Shown here: piece after piece, positions 1 through 13,019 of the stretch
Layout: each line of letters starts with the position of its first letter
Numbering within the stretch: position 1 is the stretch's first letter
Assembly: GCA_009602725.1 (NCBI GenBank)
Contig: WELB01000067.1
Location: 416,813-458,772, forward strand
DNA length: 41,960 bases
Reading direction: 5' to 3'
Source of the DNA: Spirogloea muscicola
Taxonomy: Eukaryota > Streptophyta > Zygnematophyceae > Spirogloeales > Spirogloeaceae
Notes under the pieces: model-generated
Told to the model about the DNA's origin: nothing
What the model saw: the letters and a program-made list of their open reading frames with translations, nothing else
Database searches by the model: none
Program-made: the position numbers and the translations under genes

Positions 1-3000
1 GGCGGCGGCGGCGGCGGCAGGGAACCCCCGCCCGAGCCGCCGCGGCTGCCGCCGCCGACGGAGGACGCCGCCGGAGCGGGCCGGGTGACGCTTGTCATCG
101 GCGCCGTCCTCTCCGTGCTCCTGTGCTCCGCCAAGGCCGCCAGCGTCACCGCCGTGGAGGTCCGCCGCGCCCTGCATCTGGCCGCCGACGTTGAACCGTG
201 GCTGAGGTAACGTACTTTCTCCCTATGCACCGTCTGGGAGACTGACTGGCCTTCGGCATACCTTTCCATTGGCAGACGAGGAGCTATCTTGATGTTGTCA
301 ATAGCTGATTCTGTGCACTATATTCTCGTATATAAGTGCACGGCTACCGTCTAGCTAAGCGCAGGACCGCCCATCGTCTCGCATCCATGCAGGAAGTGTG
401 ACCAATCGACAGGCGCCAAGCACCGTGCTGCCATCCTGCGGGCGCTCCATAAGCTCGTGGCAAGCGCAGGCAGCAGTGCCATCTCGCACGCTGCAGCAGA
501 GCAGATTGTGAGTGTCGCTGAGGCGAGCTGCACCGCTTCCCCAAGCTCCTGCTTCGTTATCAAGGTGCAACTCTGACTCGCCTAGCCAAGGCACTCGATC
601 AGGTGTTAGCAGCTGTGAGTGCCGTGCACTTTGCCAAGGCCCAGGTCAGGTCTTATGGCAATTCCTTCTCAGGCTTGGTCATAGACGAAAACAAGCATGG
701 CTTTGATAGGTGGCACCTGCCTTGTCAACAGATGGTTGAGGCCCTGTGCGCTCATGTCAGCGGAGGGCCTCCAGAGATGACAAAGCTGAGCTGGATCCTG
801 TGGACCAGGGCCTTGGCTCACTGCAAACAGGTGTCTATCCTGCCATACTGTGCCGTCATTGTCATCACGGCCTGATCTTGCTGCAGCAAAGCTACGGTCT
901 TAGTGTTTGTGGCTCAAGCAACCGCACAAGCAGGTTGTCATTCTGACTGACTGTGGTGCATTTCAGCATAGGCAAGTGGCGGCCTGGGGCAACACACTGC
1001 CAGCCTTGAGCTGCTGCAGGCATTCACCCGTTCGTGCATGGGATTGTATGGGTGTTCGCCTGACATGCTAGCAGTCAGCGGCAGCCAAAAGGTAAGCTGT
1101 AGTTGGTCAGTCAAGATCCCTGATATGCACGCAATACTCTGCTTCCAGCGTGTGTTGCCAATGAAGCAGTCTTTGACATTTTTGTAGTGCAGACCAATGT
1201 TGGAAGCGCAGACCACAGACAGAAGCTTTATCTCTGTCGACGAAGCTTCCTTAGCCTGATACCGCTGATTGCTAATTGCTCTTGATGACAATCAGCCTGC
1301 TCATTCGAGCCATGCTGCCTTTTACAGATGATTTTGGAAGGTATGTGCATTCTGCTGCTTGAGGACCACAAACAGGGCCTCCAAGTTGGCAAGAGAGTTG
1401 TCTCTGCCTTGTACAATACTGGAGTGCAATATTTCAACTTGCACCATTACGACATGGTGTGTGCATCACCTCTTATATCAAGATGTAATGATGTCTTAGC
1501 GCAAGCCCAAGCCTGTAACATGAAGCTGATACTTGTATAGATGCTCAGCTTGCTATTGCAGTAAGTACAATAGCTAGCTGTTGCTAGCTGTTTTGCACAG
1601 ACGTTTGTGCATAGTCGTCTATTTCCTATGTTTCCTTCATCTGCCTGACAGATCGTTGGGTACTATGCAGGCTTCAGTACCTTTTGAAAGGGCTTATCAG
1701 GCTGCAACCTGGTCAGCCGAGGCATTGGAGCAGTCTAACGGCCAAGCTGATTTAAGCCTTGTTGAAGATGCCATGTCAAGAGGGCATGCATTTGCAGACT
1801 GCTTGCGGCGCAACTCGCAAAGTCAAGCTGCTGCGGACGTAGCAATGAGGGTCCTGCAGAGGTGGGGCCCTTATTTGAGCCCTGATCAGCCACTCGATGT
1901 GCCCAAGAAGCTTGTCCGTCTTTGGGTGAAGGTGAGCTGATAAATGGTGCTGCTCAACCTCTGTGACTATTGAAAATGACGACACGTATTAGTGTCAAGG
2001 ATCTGAGGTCAAAAGCATTCTATTGGAGAAGGAAGCACTTGGGCGACTGCCATTTGACTAGTGCAATCTTTATGTGTGTGCTTTTCACATTCACAGGCTC
2101 ACACAGACACTGCTTTCAAGAGCGGTGATGGAACAGAACCTCTCTGTAAACAACTGCAAGATCATGACTCACCCATGCGCAGCAGCAATCTGGGATCTCT
2201 TGCTGAGGAGGTAGTCCTTCCAGCTGACAACATGCAAGAAATGCTGTAGCCTTGGATCCATGGAACATGTCAGTATTCTATGCGACATCAGGCAGCATAA
2301 ATTTGCTGCACTGCTCATGGCACTCATCCTGCTTTGTGTCTGTGTCAGGAGTATGCTGCCCTGGATGCAGAACACAAGGACAGTCCTATGCTGTGCAGTG
2401 TTGCCAAGGAGCAGATTCTAGCTCTTCTCCTAAGCATTTACAAGAAGGACAGACATCCACAAGAACGAGCCCGAGTTCTCTTGGAAAGAGCTCGCCTGGC
2501 TCGAAGTTCACAAACAGTGAGGCTGGATGACATTCCTGCTAATGTTGACGAAGCTCTTATGCTGCTGGTGAGCATTCGTGCTTGACTTACTGCTTGCATG
2601 CATCTACACTTGAGAGAAGGCACCTGCAGTCGTCAGAGTCCATGCCATGATCGTCATCTATCTGTATAGTACAACAGACTGTGCTTACAAATATCTCAAT
2701 TGCTGGGCATAATGTAGAACTTGCTCTCTGCAGGATGCCCACCACGTTGCAAAATCAAGTTCCGCTGATCTGGGTACCTCAAGTGATGAGCTTGCAGTGG
2801 TTCTCTGCTTGAAAGTCGTCCTCGACTTTGAGGGCAAAGGTCAAGGGCATGTAAGATTCTTCCACTTGGTGACTGCCAGCATGATCAGCATTCATCTGCC
2901 CCAAAGCTAAGTGTAAGCCTGGTATGATGCTGGGTCCAGGTCAACATCCCTTTGGTGGATAAAGCTTTTGGATTGTGGAGGCAGATCCTTGATGCAGCCG

Positions 3001-6000
3001 GATGTGATAGTGATTCAGGCCAGAATGCGCAAGAAATCAAGGATACAGTGAATAGCAGATTTAGATGTCCCTCTACTTCAGTGAGACTCCTCCAGACACT
3101 GGGAGACATCCTGTCCCTTCTGGTGAGGAGTAATCCTGCAAAGTGATGGCATGGAACTTCAGCACTGTACCGTAGTCACTTTCTGCACTAATGTCCATTT
3201 CAAAACAACTGTATCAGGCTCCTGCTGTTAATTGATGATTCAGCTTGCAGCTAGTATGAGGGTCTTGATTTTCTCCTACAACTCTCTGGCTTGTGCAGGG
3301 CCAACATTTGCGCCTGAAGCAAGCACAACATCTGGCCTTCTGCATTGCAAATGTCAGCCATGGAGGCTCCCCAGCTGACCATCTAGCAATGATGTGGGCA
3401 GATAATAGTCCTCAGCATGTGCTCTGTCCACTCCACTTCAGTTTCTCAATCTATCCTTTCAAATCCGACCAAGATGCAACAGATTTGCACTTGGAGGAGG
3501 TTGCCGATGCCTGCAAGATACACTGCCCCGGGTCGGTTTTAAGTGCAAAGTTGCAACTAATACAAGGTCAGGTTGCAGTTGAGAAAGCTCTGTTGCCAGG
3601 CAGCTTCATTGCAGCAAAGGTAACATCCATCTCCTCTCCTCTGCTGCAAGCAACTTGGGATGTGAGCTATTGCAACAGAGTGATAACACTCACTTATAAA
3701 TCTGTGCTGCACTGCATGCTGCTATGACAAACTACCATCAGTTTCTACCTTTTCTCCACAGCCAAGAGCAACCCTGCGCCAACTTCTTCAGCAAGCTGGC
3801 AGACAATCATTACTGGCTCACATTTACAGATCAGCTGGAAGTGTTGTGGAGGTACACTTGTCAATATGTCATTGAGCCCAGGCTGCAGACATTTGCTTCC
3901 AGCCTGAAGGTAGCATCCGAGCTGCTGCTGAGATGATGCAGCTCTAAATACCTGCACAGCCATTGTGACCTGCAGGCTTTACACTATGCAACAGAAGCGC
4001 TGAGGCTTCGGTACAGTGCCTTCACATATGCCGTCACACGAACCAAGCAGACAACAAGGGCTGCTGGGGGCAGCAAAGATTCGACAACAAGCTCGCCAGC
4101 TGATTCACTTGAAGCTGCTCGACCAGCTCATATTCCTATTGCCGTGTGGCCTTCTCTCAAGGCACCTTCTGGCACGGGCTTGAGTCCACCAATCACCAAG
4201 TGGCGATTGATTGGTGATTATCTCAACAGCTTGTATCAGGTCAGCAGCCAGTCAAACAAAGAGCTGAAAGTGTCTTTACATCCATCTGCATACTGTTACA
4301 GTTGTTGTTAAGCATTCTGACCTCCACAACAGCAGGCAAGCCTCATCTGCTGCCAACAGCAAAGAGAAGACTAACATCTTCGTCTTCACGAGGAGCAAGT
4401 ATGGTCAATAAAGAACTTAATCTGATGTCCTGCTGACAGGTCGGCCTCCTGTCTGAGATGGCTGGCTGTGTGGGTGATGCAAATCGGAACTTCAGAGAGG
4501 GGCAGAAGCTCTCCGGTGCTGAAATGCTTCCGCATCTAGAAGCAGTGTTTGCTCTAGCTCAAGGTCATCACCTGACACAGACTACTGCCTGCATGCCGTC
4601 TGCTTGATCAACCTGACTAGCTATCAGATTGCAGTGACACTCATCCTCTGAAGAGTACCTTGTCAAATACTAGACTGATATCAGTCATAATACGGCTAAC
4701 ATGAGCCAGAATCATGCATGTACCTGATGCTGTGACATCTGCGCACCTGCAGCAAGGATTCTGCGCAAGCAGCACAGAGTGGATGATGCGCAAGAGTGCT
4801 CAGAAGCTATTCGCGCCAACTTGAGCAGTGCTGTCACACCTGATGGCTGCACACTGTGCCAGGTGCTGAACCATGCATCGCTGGAAGTGGAACTGGGCAA
4901 CTTAGAAAGGAAGGAAGCAGAACTTGCAAGAGCAGGAGTAGAGGATTGCTGCAATTCTGAGGTCCTGTCAGGGCAGGGCCAAGAGTCACAGCCGCAAGAG
5001 GATGCAAGGCTAGTACAGGCTCGCAGGCATTTCTGCACGGCTATGAAAATGTTGGCTGCACACGCAGCGGACAACTGCAACATTCATGTGAAGATAGTAG
5101 ACAACCAGGTAATAGGAAAGGCCTGACTTGCTGTGGAGCAATGTGCTGCATCTGCCTTGCACAACCCTTGAGCACCCCTGACGCTTGAGATGACAATGAA
5201 CAGCACCGGAGCTTGTCGACATATTGCAGGCTGAACACCAACAAGATCTGGCTGGACGCCCAAACCTGCGCAGTCAGGCAGCTTCAGATGGCACTTCAGA
5301 GGAGGCTACGTGCAGCACAGCCAGGACGGGGAGCAGGCCGCATCGCACAAGAGCATGCTCTGGAAGGGTGCACGACATCACGGTGACATTGCATGATGAT
5401 GGAAGAAGCCCTCTGCCTTCTGCCAACGAAGTCAAGACATCTCCAGGCACCAGTCTTACTGAATGCCACTGCAAGCACGTCATGTCTTTGCTGGGTATCA
5501 CCCACATCCAGCAAGGTGACCCTTCTAGAGTGACCAATTCATGGCAGTCATGGGCTGTGCCAAACAGAAATAATTGCTGTTTTGTTGCTTAGACTTATTG
5601 AACAGCCACGTGATGAGCTGATCACATTCTTGCATCTTCCACATGGCTGCTAACAAACCTGGTCATCATAGCCATGGATAACCCCCTATTATTGGCCGGT
5701 CTTGACATATGTACACCCCAGGAAAATGCTGGATGCTGGATGGGCACCTGGCGGAGGCAGAGAGCTCGTTCCAGAAAGGCCTGGCTGCTCTCCAAGGGGG
5801 CGAGCAAGGTTGGATAGACCTCCATCAAGCACTGGCATCTCACTCTTACCACTCTGCCAGGCTCTTACTCCTGCAGAATGGGCTCAGCAGGGCCTGCATA
5901 AAGAAGGCCCTGCAACACCTGCACCGCTCACATGTGCTTGCTGCCAGCATGCCGCTCCTCCTCACCAAGGTATGGTAGTCTATCTCCAATCTATCGTTTT

Positions 6001-9000
6001 CTATCTTCAGTGTTTATCTTCTGAAATGGCCTTAGATCAGCCTTTCAATGACTGCTGGACTTCAGCTCCACATACCTGTTACATCTGATCCTCTGTGACA
6101 CTCTTGTACGGCAGGTAACTCGGTTGCTGGCCTCCCTCTTTTGTCTGCTGGACCACAATACACCTGAGATGCAGTCCAGTACACTGGCCCAAGTGGCAGC
6201 TTTATTCCACTCCCAGGCACTTGGAGCCAGTTCCAGGCAGCTGCAACTGCAGACAACTCTTACAAAAGTTGCAAGCTTCGGCAACGTAAGGCCCACTCAT
6301 CTTATGAATGTGGTGGTGCAAGTGTTGATCCACACTTCAGGGTTGTCATTTGGTTCAACTCGGACTGTTTACTATGCCAGGATCTTCATGTTCAAGCTTA
6401 ACTTATCTTGTACTGTGTAACAGTGTGATGATAGTAATTCTAGGCTCCAGCAAGCTGACTCACTCCAAAAGATTGGCTCCCTCTTGAGGTGAAACATCAT
6501 CCCCCTCCTTTGCATAGCATTGAGAACATAGAGGCACAGAACATTGAGGCAAGGTGCATGAATCTTATTGCAACCTTTGGCAACTCCTTATGACACAGAA
6601 ATCATGTATTGTACTTCCTCAATGAGAGACTGCGGAGACCGCCAACTATGTTAGCCCTTCACTGCAGGGTGCACCCGTTGCCACTGGCAGCACTATCTAC
6701 AGGCGGTGAAGCCTTTTCAAAGGGTTGTCACGACATGCCAATGGGGTGGGCAGTTTGCCAGATCAGCATGGTGCAGCCAGATGAAGCAGCCAAGGGCTCC
6801 TGCTTGCTGCTAAGCCGAATGTCGAGTGATCGCCCACCAATTTCCGTGCTCTTCAGGCCAACATTAGGTGCAGTCTGTGCTCAATAGTGCTTTCTGGCTG
6901 GCTTTCTGACTGGCTTTACAGCCGCTCTGTTTGTATCAGCAGCCGCATTCTTCCTTCTTGGCGCCATGACGGTGTGCATTGTGGCGCTATGTGCTCTTAT
7001 TGCATACTTGTTCGCCAATTTTCTTACAGGCCTGATTTTGCTTACTACACACAGGCCGTGAAGTCGATCACTCGGATGACAGTGGCAGCCTGTCGGACGG
7101 ATGCGTGACGCCTGGGAGCAGTGAAGATGGCATGGACGCGTGCGCATCGCATGACCTGCTGCCTGAGATAGTGGCAGAATTCGACAAAATTTTGGAGGAC
7201 AGCAGACGGTCCACAGCGACGCAGGAAGGCAGCACAAGCACCAGACAGCAGAAGAGCGCGTGGTGGCAACGGCGCATCCAGCTGGACTTCCAGCTTGCTG
7301 ACCTCCTGAGGTGCCCACCCTTCCTTCCACCATGATCCTCACCTTCACCATGATCCTCACTTGCATATGTGAAAAGTGATGCTCTAACACCAACTGTGAT
7401 CCCTCTCAGCATGCCCCTCAGCTTGACCCATAACCTAGTAAGTGGCTCAATAGCACATCGAGATGGTTCATCACCAGCACTCTGACAGCCAGTCACACTT
7501 ATTGCATCTGGACTGTCCTGAGACGCAGCCGTGTTGAGGCGTGTGCTCTGGGGCCGTGGAAGTGCTTGCTCCTGGGGGAGCCAGAGAGCTGCAACACTGC
7601 CATGGCCTGTGAGCAGCTTGCCAGGAAGCTGGCTGCGGAGCTCCGCAAGATCCGGCAGCGCATGACTGGCCTACACTTCGATCAAGGCGTCCTTGAGGAG
7701 GCCGCACGTCTGTTGCTTCAAGGCCTCAGGTGTCTCTCGGACGAAGAGCTAAGGGAAGGCCTTGCTGGGCTCCTTGGCTGGCGGCCCAGTCGTGCAAGCG
7801 TGGCCGGGCTTGCGGTGGTTGGATGGGACCAAGGAGCCACAGGGGGCAGAGAGCAACCAAGCCGAATCGGAGAGGCAGAGTGCTTGGCAAAGATCACAGC
7901 GCTGTTTCGAGACGCCGCCACGGCATTGCATCCCGACGGTGTTGCCTGCTGCCAAGCAACTGCTGAAAATACATTGAAACCTCAGGTTCAAAGAGGTGGC
8001 ACAGAGCACAGCAGTGTGGGCAGCAGCCGCAGTGGTGCTTTGCACCTGCCCGTGCACCTCATCCTCGATGCCAAACTCCAGGTCAGCAGCCACAGATCAT
8101 GTGCAGCATCACCCGCTCGGCAGCATACTCAGAGCCCCATTGCATGCTCGAGCAAGAATCATTGACCGACCCAGGAGATGGTTTGAAGACATAGATGATT
8201 CTCGCTTCCTGTTGCTCTAGGTGTGAGCTTCAAGCTTCAAAATCCTCATGCGGGCATTGCCCAAGGGCTCAATACTGCCATAGGGTCAGCCTTGGCTCAC
8301 TGGTGCAACCTGCTGCTGCCACACTGCAGCACCTGCCTTGGGAAAGCCTGCCATGCTTGCGGAACCAGCAGGTGTACCGCATGCCTTCGCTGGCCTGCCT
8401 CCAGGCTACTCTTCTGCACCAGGCCAATTTGGCAACGACCAAGCAGCTGCTCCCACCATTGACAGCCGGTGACGACTCTGCAACGGCTCAGAGATGCGTT
8501 GACCCTCAGCATGCATTCTACATCTTGAATCCCAAAGGGGACCTTACCTCAACACAGGCGGGCTTTGAGGAATACTTTCGCTCACAAGCAAATTGGCAGG
8601 TAGGCCACGGTCATGATCAATTTTGGCAATTGTTAGCAAGCACAGGCTTCAATAATTGAAACTGCTGGTCAACGTTCACATGGCGCAGGGCCTGATCGGG
8701 GAGGAGCCATCACCAGAGGCGTTTGGCAAGGCGCTGCAGGCACATGACCTGCTCATATATTGTGGTCATGGGAGTGGTGAGTGATCACCTGATCTCATCT
8801 GCTATCTCTTGCCTCCCTCTCATTCTGTCTCTGTAGTCATGCAGAAGCTTAGCTATCTCATCCCTTCACGCTCCTGCCTTGTTGCTGAAGGTGAGCAATA
8901 CTTTCCAGCACAGCAAGTGCGGAGGCTGGACCGCTGCGCCGCGGCGCTGCTCATGGGCTGCAGCAGCGGGCGGCTCGCCCGGGCTGGGGACTATGAGCCC

Positions 9001-9459
9001 TCGGGCGTGCCGCTTGCATACCTCACAGGGGGTTGCCCAACAGCCATCGCCAATCTCTGGGATGTCACTGACGGCGACATTGACCGGTTCAGCCGCTGCG
9101 TGCTGCAGCGCTGGCTGGCAGCTGCTGGCACAGCAGCTGGCCCAGCTGCCTCGAAAGGCAACCACAGCCCCAGCGCGAGAAGGACATCCCAGCGAAGAGC
9201 AGCCATCCAGCGACGCAAGGCAGTGATGCAGCGGAGGCGAATCATCATGGATGACAGCGACAGCGAGGGCAACGGTGGCTCCGATGGAGAGCTCAGTGTC
9301 CGTGTCCCCTTCCCAACCTCAGACGACTTCCTCGGATGCGCTGTTGTAGTCGCCCGTGGATCCTGTCGGCTGCCACATCTCATTGGCGCGTCACCCGTTT
9401 GCTATGGCGTGCCCACGCCCATTCAGCGTCAGACAGGCTGCCTGTCTGCAGCTGGATGA
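1..9459 (+). CDS. ESP1: Separase (ESP1), C50 cysteine protease, 5' partial, about 23 exons
   Basis: Separase cleaves the cohesin kleisin subunit at anaphase onset and so releases sister chromatids. The C-terminal protease is unmistakable. The catalytic His lies in IYCGHGSG (His codon 8767-8769) and the catalytic Cys in LLMGCSSG (Cys codon 8959-8961). They are followed by EPSGVPLAYL, ANLWDVTDGDIDRF and the terminal GASPVCYGVPT. Upstream are the typical LPWESLPCLRNQQVYRMPSL, ILDAKLQ, KSAWWQRR and WAVCQISMVQ segments. Exons I read: 1-208, 393-507, about 525-830, 972-1091, 1328-1456, 1671-1931, 2097-2210, 2349-2567, 2734-2850, 2940-3122, 3299-3619, about 3762-3909, 3976-4239, 4440-4563, about 4777-5108, 5230-5515, 5722-5969, 6115-6285, about 6668-6867, 7055-7310, about 7544-8081, 8330-8599, 8689-8776, 8891-9459. 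The first two thirds encode the helical repeat region (for example KWRLIGDYLNSLYQ). The start codon is outside the window, which opens in a GGC run. The reading frame is uncertain around 508-560. A charged insert of about 70 residues sits just before the conserved C-terminus. Confidence 0.93.
8689..9153 (+). other. Separase catalytic dyad region
   Basis: Exons 8689-8776 and 8891-9459 join in phase 1 to give GHGSG followed by GEQYFPAQQ and then LLMGCSSG. The His and Cys of the caspase-like C50 dyad are both intact, so this is not an inactive relative. Order and spacing match known separases. Confidence 0.93.
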
Positions 9460-9689
9460 ACTCGTGAACTTCCTCTGTGTCCATTCCGTTCTCAGCAGCA
9501 GCTTTGAGAAAACGCCGAACTCTCTCAATGGCCCCATTAAGCAGGGTCAGTAAGACGAGCAGGACGGACTAATACGAGGGCGTGGATTGGGGAATTCATC
9601 GTGTATTTGAAACAATCGAAGGCCAAAAAGGCCAAGTACAAAGGCAAGCACAACTGATGACGTTCATCACCCACTGCAAATTGACCCGC

Positions 9690-10060
9690 TCAGTAATCAA
9701 GGCTCAGGACATAAAAGGTGTCGCTAATTGATGCCTGATACCAGATGGCAGAATTGAAGCCCTCCTGCCACCAACTTGAGCTTGCCCATCTTTCTGTTGC
9801 AAAGCACGAGCCTGAGCAGGCTGCAAAGAGGCCGACGCTCGTCGTCGCAAGAATGACAATTATGCAGCTGGCAAGCCAATATCAGCCGGAAGCACATCTG
9901 CACGTCGTGCATAGTCTACATTGCTCTGAAGGAGAGTGTGGAAACGAGAATCTAAATAGCCAAAGATGTCGACTGCAGCTGGCAGGAGCTGATCGCAATG
10001 GGGGTGGTCAAAGTTATGCTGCAGCTTTCTGTGTTGGGAGTGCGAGGTAATTGGGAATGC
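9690..10060 (-). pseudogene. Old retroelement fragment, copy E
   Basis: At the nucleotide level this stretch follows 13110-13470 in the same orientation, with many shared blocks: CGCTCAGTAA, GATGCC, AAGAATGACAA and GGTAGGAGGTGATCGC-like. It is too diverged to keep an open frame. It is read as an older copy of the same element. Confidence 0.4.
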
Positions 10061-10095
10061 AAGGCAATCGGGAGTTGGGAGTGCGAGGTATTTGT
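10030..10095 (+). repeat. Short imperfect tandem repeat
   Basis: Three or so imperfect units of TTGGGAGTGCGAGGTAAT-like sequence (unit roughly 18-20 bp). No function is apparent. It lies at the edge of retroelement copy E. Confidence 0.6.
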
Positions 10096-10909
10096 GGAAG
10101 TTGATCCCTGCAGGGAGGTGGGCTTCACGAGATGGGGAGCAGGAGAATCAGGCAGCTTATCCAGGACCGCGAATGTAGTCGCCCCTTCAACAGCTAGCGG
10201 CCATGGCCATTGCCAGCACTCGACAGAGAGAAACAAGTGTTGGGCAGAGTCAAACAAGTTTACCACTTTCTGTACTTTTCGCCAAAAGTGTACTCTGCAG
10301 CAGGAGGTATTGCCGTGAGCGTGCAACAAGCAGGTACGCGATTACTAAGATCCCCTTTGCTGTAGTCTCTTACAGCCATCGCCCTCTACTGGAAGAGCCT
10401 TTCTCTCTTGCATGGCTGTGTGCTTTTGACACCATTCGGCCCTTTGGACCTTCTTCATTCTGCGCTGTCTGTACGAGGGAGAATGACGCTTTCAATGCAG
10501 GGCAATGCCTGTGAATGGCCAACCCAGAATAGAGAACGAACACCGACCGAAGGGGCCAGTAAAAGAGCTAAAGCAAGCAATGACTCAAGTGGCCACGAGG
10601 CACTCAGTAATCCCTGTTGAGCAGCCGCAGATCCGAGAAATCGTCTCCTGGTAGCTCCAGCCCCCGCCCCCTTATCGCAAAAGCTCACCTCTTTCAAAGC
10701 TCACTTCGTTCGAGGCTCACTTCTTATTGCTTTCCGGCTGCTAGTCTATCGGATTTGCGGCTCCTCACTCGTGGTTATGGAGTGATTCATCTTTCCCCGG
10801 TCCTAAGCCAGCGCTTTTAGAGAAGTGGCTCTCCCTGTGTGGGCAAGGGCTGTGAGAAGCCAGCCCGAAAAGAGAAGGAAGAAGTGGCTCTGCCAATGGG
10901 GCAAGAAAG

Positions 10910-11107
10910 AGCAAGCGCGGCCAGATTATGTGGTGGCTGGGAGAGGCCAGCCCAAAGGAATGTTCAAGGTCTGAAGGAGCCGGAGTGCTAAGGACTGAGA
11001 CAGCAGCAAGCGGACTCTCAGTAACCTCTAGTCAGTAGATGCAAGTCTGAACAGCTAGCAGGCGGAAAGACGTCGCCCTGACGGAAGCCGGAGGCCGCCA
11101 GAGCGCG
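10910..11107 (+). repeat. Inverted repeat arm 1 (partner 13835-14035)
   Basis: About 200 bp running from AGCAAGCGCGGCCAGATTA to CCGCCAGAGCGCG. The reverse complement of 13835-14035 matches it nearly base for base. The arms are the 3' end and tail of two retroelement copies inserted in opposite orientation. Confidence 0.85.
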
Positions 11108-11729
11108 CCCTCTGCGCGCAAGTGGACCGCGAAAGCAAGGGACCGCTGCAAAGAGACGGCCAAGCGCATCCGGAAGACTTGGGCGAGGGACCCGGCGACA
11201 TGGAAGCCCGGCTGCTCGCCCTGCTGCCCGTGGCGGCGGGCCGCTGCTCGCCGCGCAAGGCGGTGAAGCAGGTCAAGCCATTTGGCGCCGAAGGCGCCAC
11301 GGTACGTCGACGGCGAGTGGGACAAATTCGTCGCCCACCGGGTGATCCGAGTATTTGCGATCCTTGGCGCCTGCCGCTTGGCGGACTGCGTAGCCTGCCT
11401 CTTCCGCCGAGCGTGTAGCGCTCCTGGGATCGAAGGAGTCCGCTGTGACGACGTCGGCAATGAGCCGAGGCCCCCCGCCGAGCGCGCTAGCGACGAGATC
11501 GGCGCGCCGGGTGTGGAGGCGGCCATCCGCCCCAGCCGTCGGAGGCATGATGCTGGTACTCTCGAGCGCCAGTGTAACCGGCCTCCACGAATATGCCAAA
11601 CATGGCATTGCGTAGCAAGTCGTGGGTGCCGGTCCGCTCCCGTCCCCGTGCGCACTGGAGCATATGGGCCGCCAAGCTCTGAGACGGCGCTACCTTGTCC
11701 ATTCCTTTGGGCTGGCCTCTCACAGTCAC
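10910..11729 (-). pseudogene. RT polyprotein C-terminal fragment, copy A (frameshifted)
   Basis: The longest retroelement remnant, read on the minus strand in three frames. From 11729 it gives a Cys/His piece, HMLQCARGRERTGTHDLLRN, then (frame change near 11530) RADLV and GGGPRLIADVVTADS. Next come KYSDHPVGDEFVPLAV and, after another frame change near 11290, FGAKWLDLLHRLARRAA and VFRMRLAVSLQRSLA. This order (HxLxC...RHDLLR; RxADV; LDVxV; FxPLAV; RxLSVxLQR) resembles the region after the RT domain in many algal and animal non-LTR elements. At least two frameshifts make it non-functional. The tail continues down to about 10860. Confidence 0.6.
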
Positions 11730-12454
11730 CAGTCAATTTGGAAGCGCTACTTCTTTCCGAGCTGGCTGTTCACAGCCCTTGCCCCCCGTTGGAAGAGCCA
11801 CTTCTCTTTCAAAGGCAAGACACAGCTCTCCCATAGAAGGTAGGGGCTGGGAAAGGCCAGCCCAGAAAGAATGGACAAGGTCCAGAGAGCCGGAAGGCGC
11901 CTCAAACCGCGTGTTTTTCTCAATATCACACAGCTAGACACGAGACTGCCGCAGATGGAAGCTCTGATTATTCACAAAAGAAGAAGAAGGACGCTTCCAG
12001 GGGAGGGCGGTGGCTGTGAGAGACCAGCTTAGAGAAAAGAAGAGAACAAACTTTGAAGGAGCCAGGGAAAGTGCTAAATCTTGAAAGACGCTTCCATGAG
12101 AAGGCGGTGGCTGGGAGAAGTGGCTCCTTCACTTGGCCTTTGTTTGTTTCAAATACACGAAAATCCCCAATGGGGGCAAGGGCTTTGAAAAGCCAGCCCC
12201 AAAAGAATTGACAAAGGTTTGAAGGGGCCAAATGACGGAGGGGCCTACAGCGCTATGTCAGAACGGGTGTAGGATGGACCACTCAATCGCTACGAGTGAG
12301 GAGCCTCAAATCCGACACCCTAGCTGCCGAAAATCAATCCCCCTGACGAAAGCCAGGGGCTAGGAGAGGCCAGCCCCAAAGAAGAATGAACAAAGGTCGG
12401 AGGGGCCAAGGGAAAGCGCTAAAGCTAGCACATATGAAATGAAGCACGAAACAC

Positions 12455-12700
12455 TCAGTAACCCCTGCTAAGCAGCCGCAGGTCGGAGCAACTGGGCTCC
12501 TGGTTGCGGGTCCCCAGGCCAGGGCCAGAGGCCGCAGCGAGGGCACGATCGGCACGCAGATGCAGTGCGCGAGCCATGGACTTCTGCACCGAGACGGACA
12601 GGCGCATTCGATACACCTGCGCGAGCGAGCCTGCTGCATGGAAGTCAACCGGCTCCATATCGGCGGGAGATGCGTGGCGCGAGAGCTAATAGAGCAGGTA
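12455..12700 (-). pseudogene. RT polyprotein C-terminal fragment, copy D
   Basis: Minus strand, a short open stretch: FHAAGSLAQVYRMRLSVSVQ, then KSMARALHLRADRALAAA, ending CSDLRLLSRGY and a stop at 12455. It corresponds to the last 70 or so residues of copy A. A further tail-only copy follows directly (about 12275-12350). Confidence 0.5.
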
Positions 12701-12750
12701 AATCACACAGGGAATCAAGTTGTAACGGAACACTTAGTGACCCCTGTTTA

Positions 12751-12943
12751 GCTGGTCGAGCCTTAGCTGGTAGCTCAAGAGCTTGTCAATTGCCGTCCGG
12801 TATTCGGGCATCAATTAGCGACCTCTATGTTGTTGACTCGTGATTACTGAGCGGGTCAGCTTAGCAGCAGGTGATGGACAGTTGTCAATGTGCTTGCCTT
12901 TTGTACTTGGCCACACAGGCCCTCCATCTCTTAATACACACTC
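12751..12943 (+). repeat. Palindrome arm, left (partner 13020-13210)
   Basis: 193 bp from GCTGGTCGAG to TACACACTC. It is nearly perfectly complementary to 13020-13210, separated by a 76-bp spacer. It could fold into a very long hairpin. In content it is a second, opposite copy of the retroelement end present in copy B. Confidence 0.85.
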
Positions 12944-13019
12944 TTCCCATTGGGAGAGCCACTTTCTTTTAGAACCCCCGCCCCATTTGGTCGGAATAGC
13001 TCAATTCTTTCAAAGACTG

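Noticed and set aside
508-522. A 15-nt intron in separase (gtgagt...gctgag)
   Set aside because: Removing it does not restore the frame. A sequencing error or another splice choice is more likely.
11282-11836. 184-codon plus-strand ORF in the repeat cluster
   Set aside because: It lies antisense to the RT fragment of copy A, where the meaningful motifs are on the minus strand.
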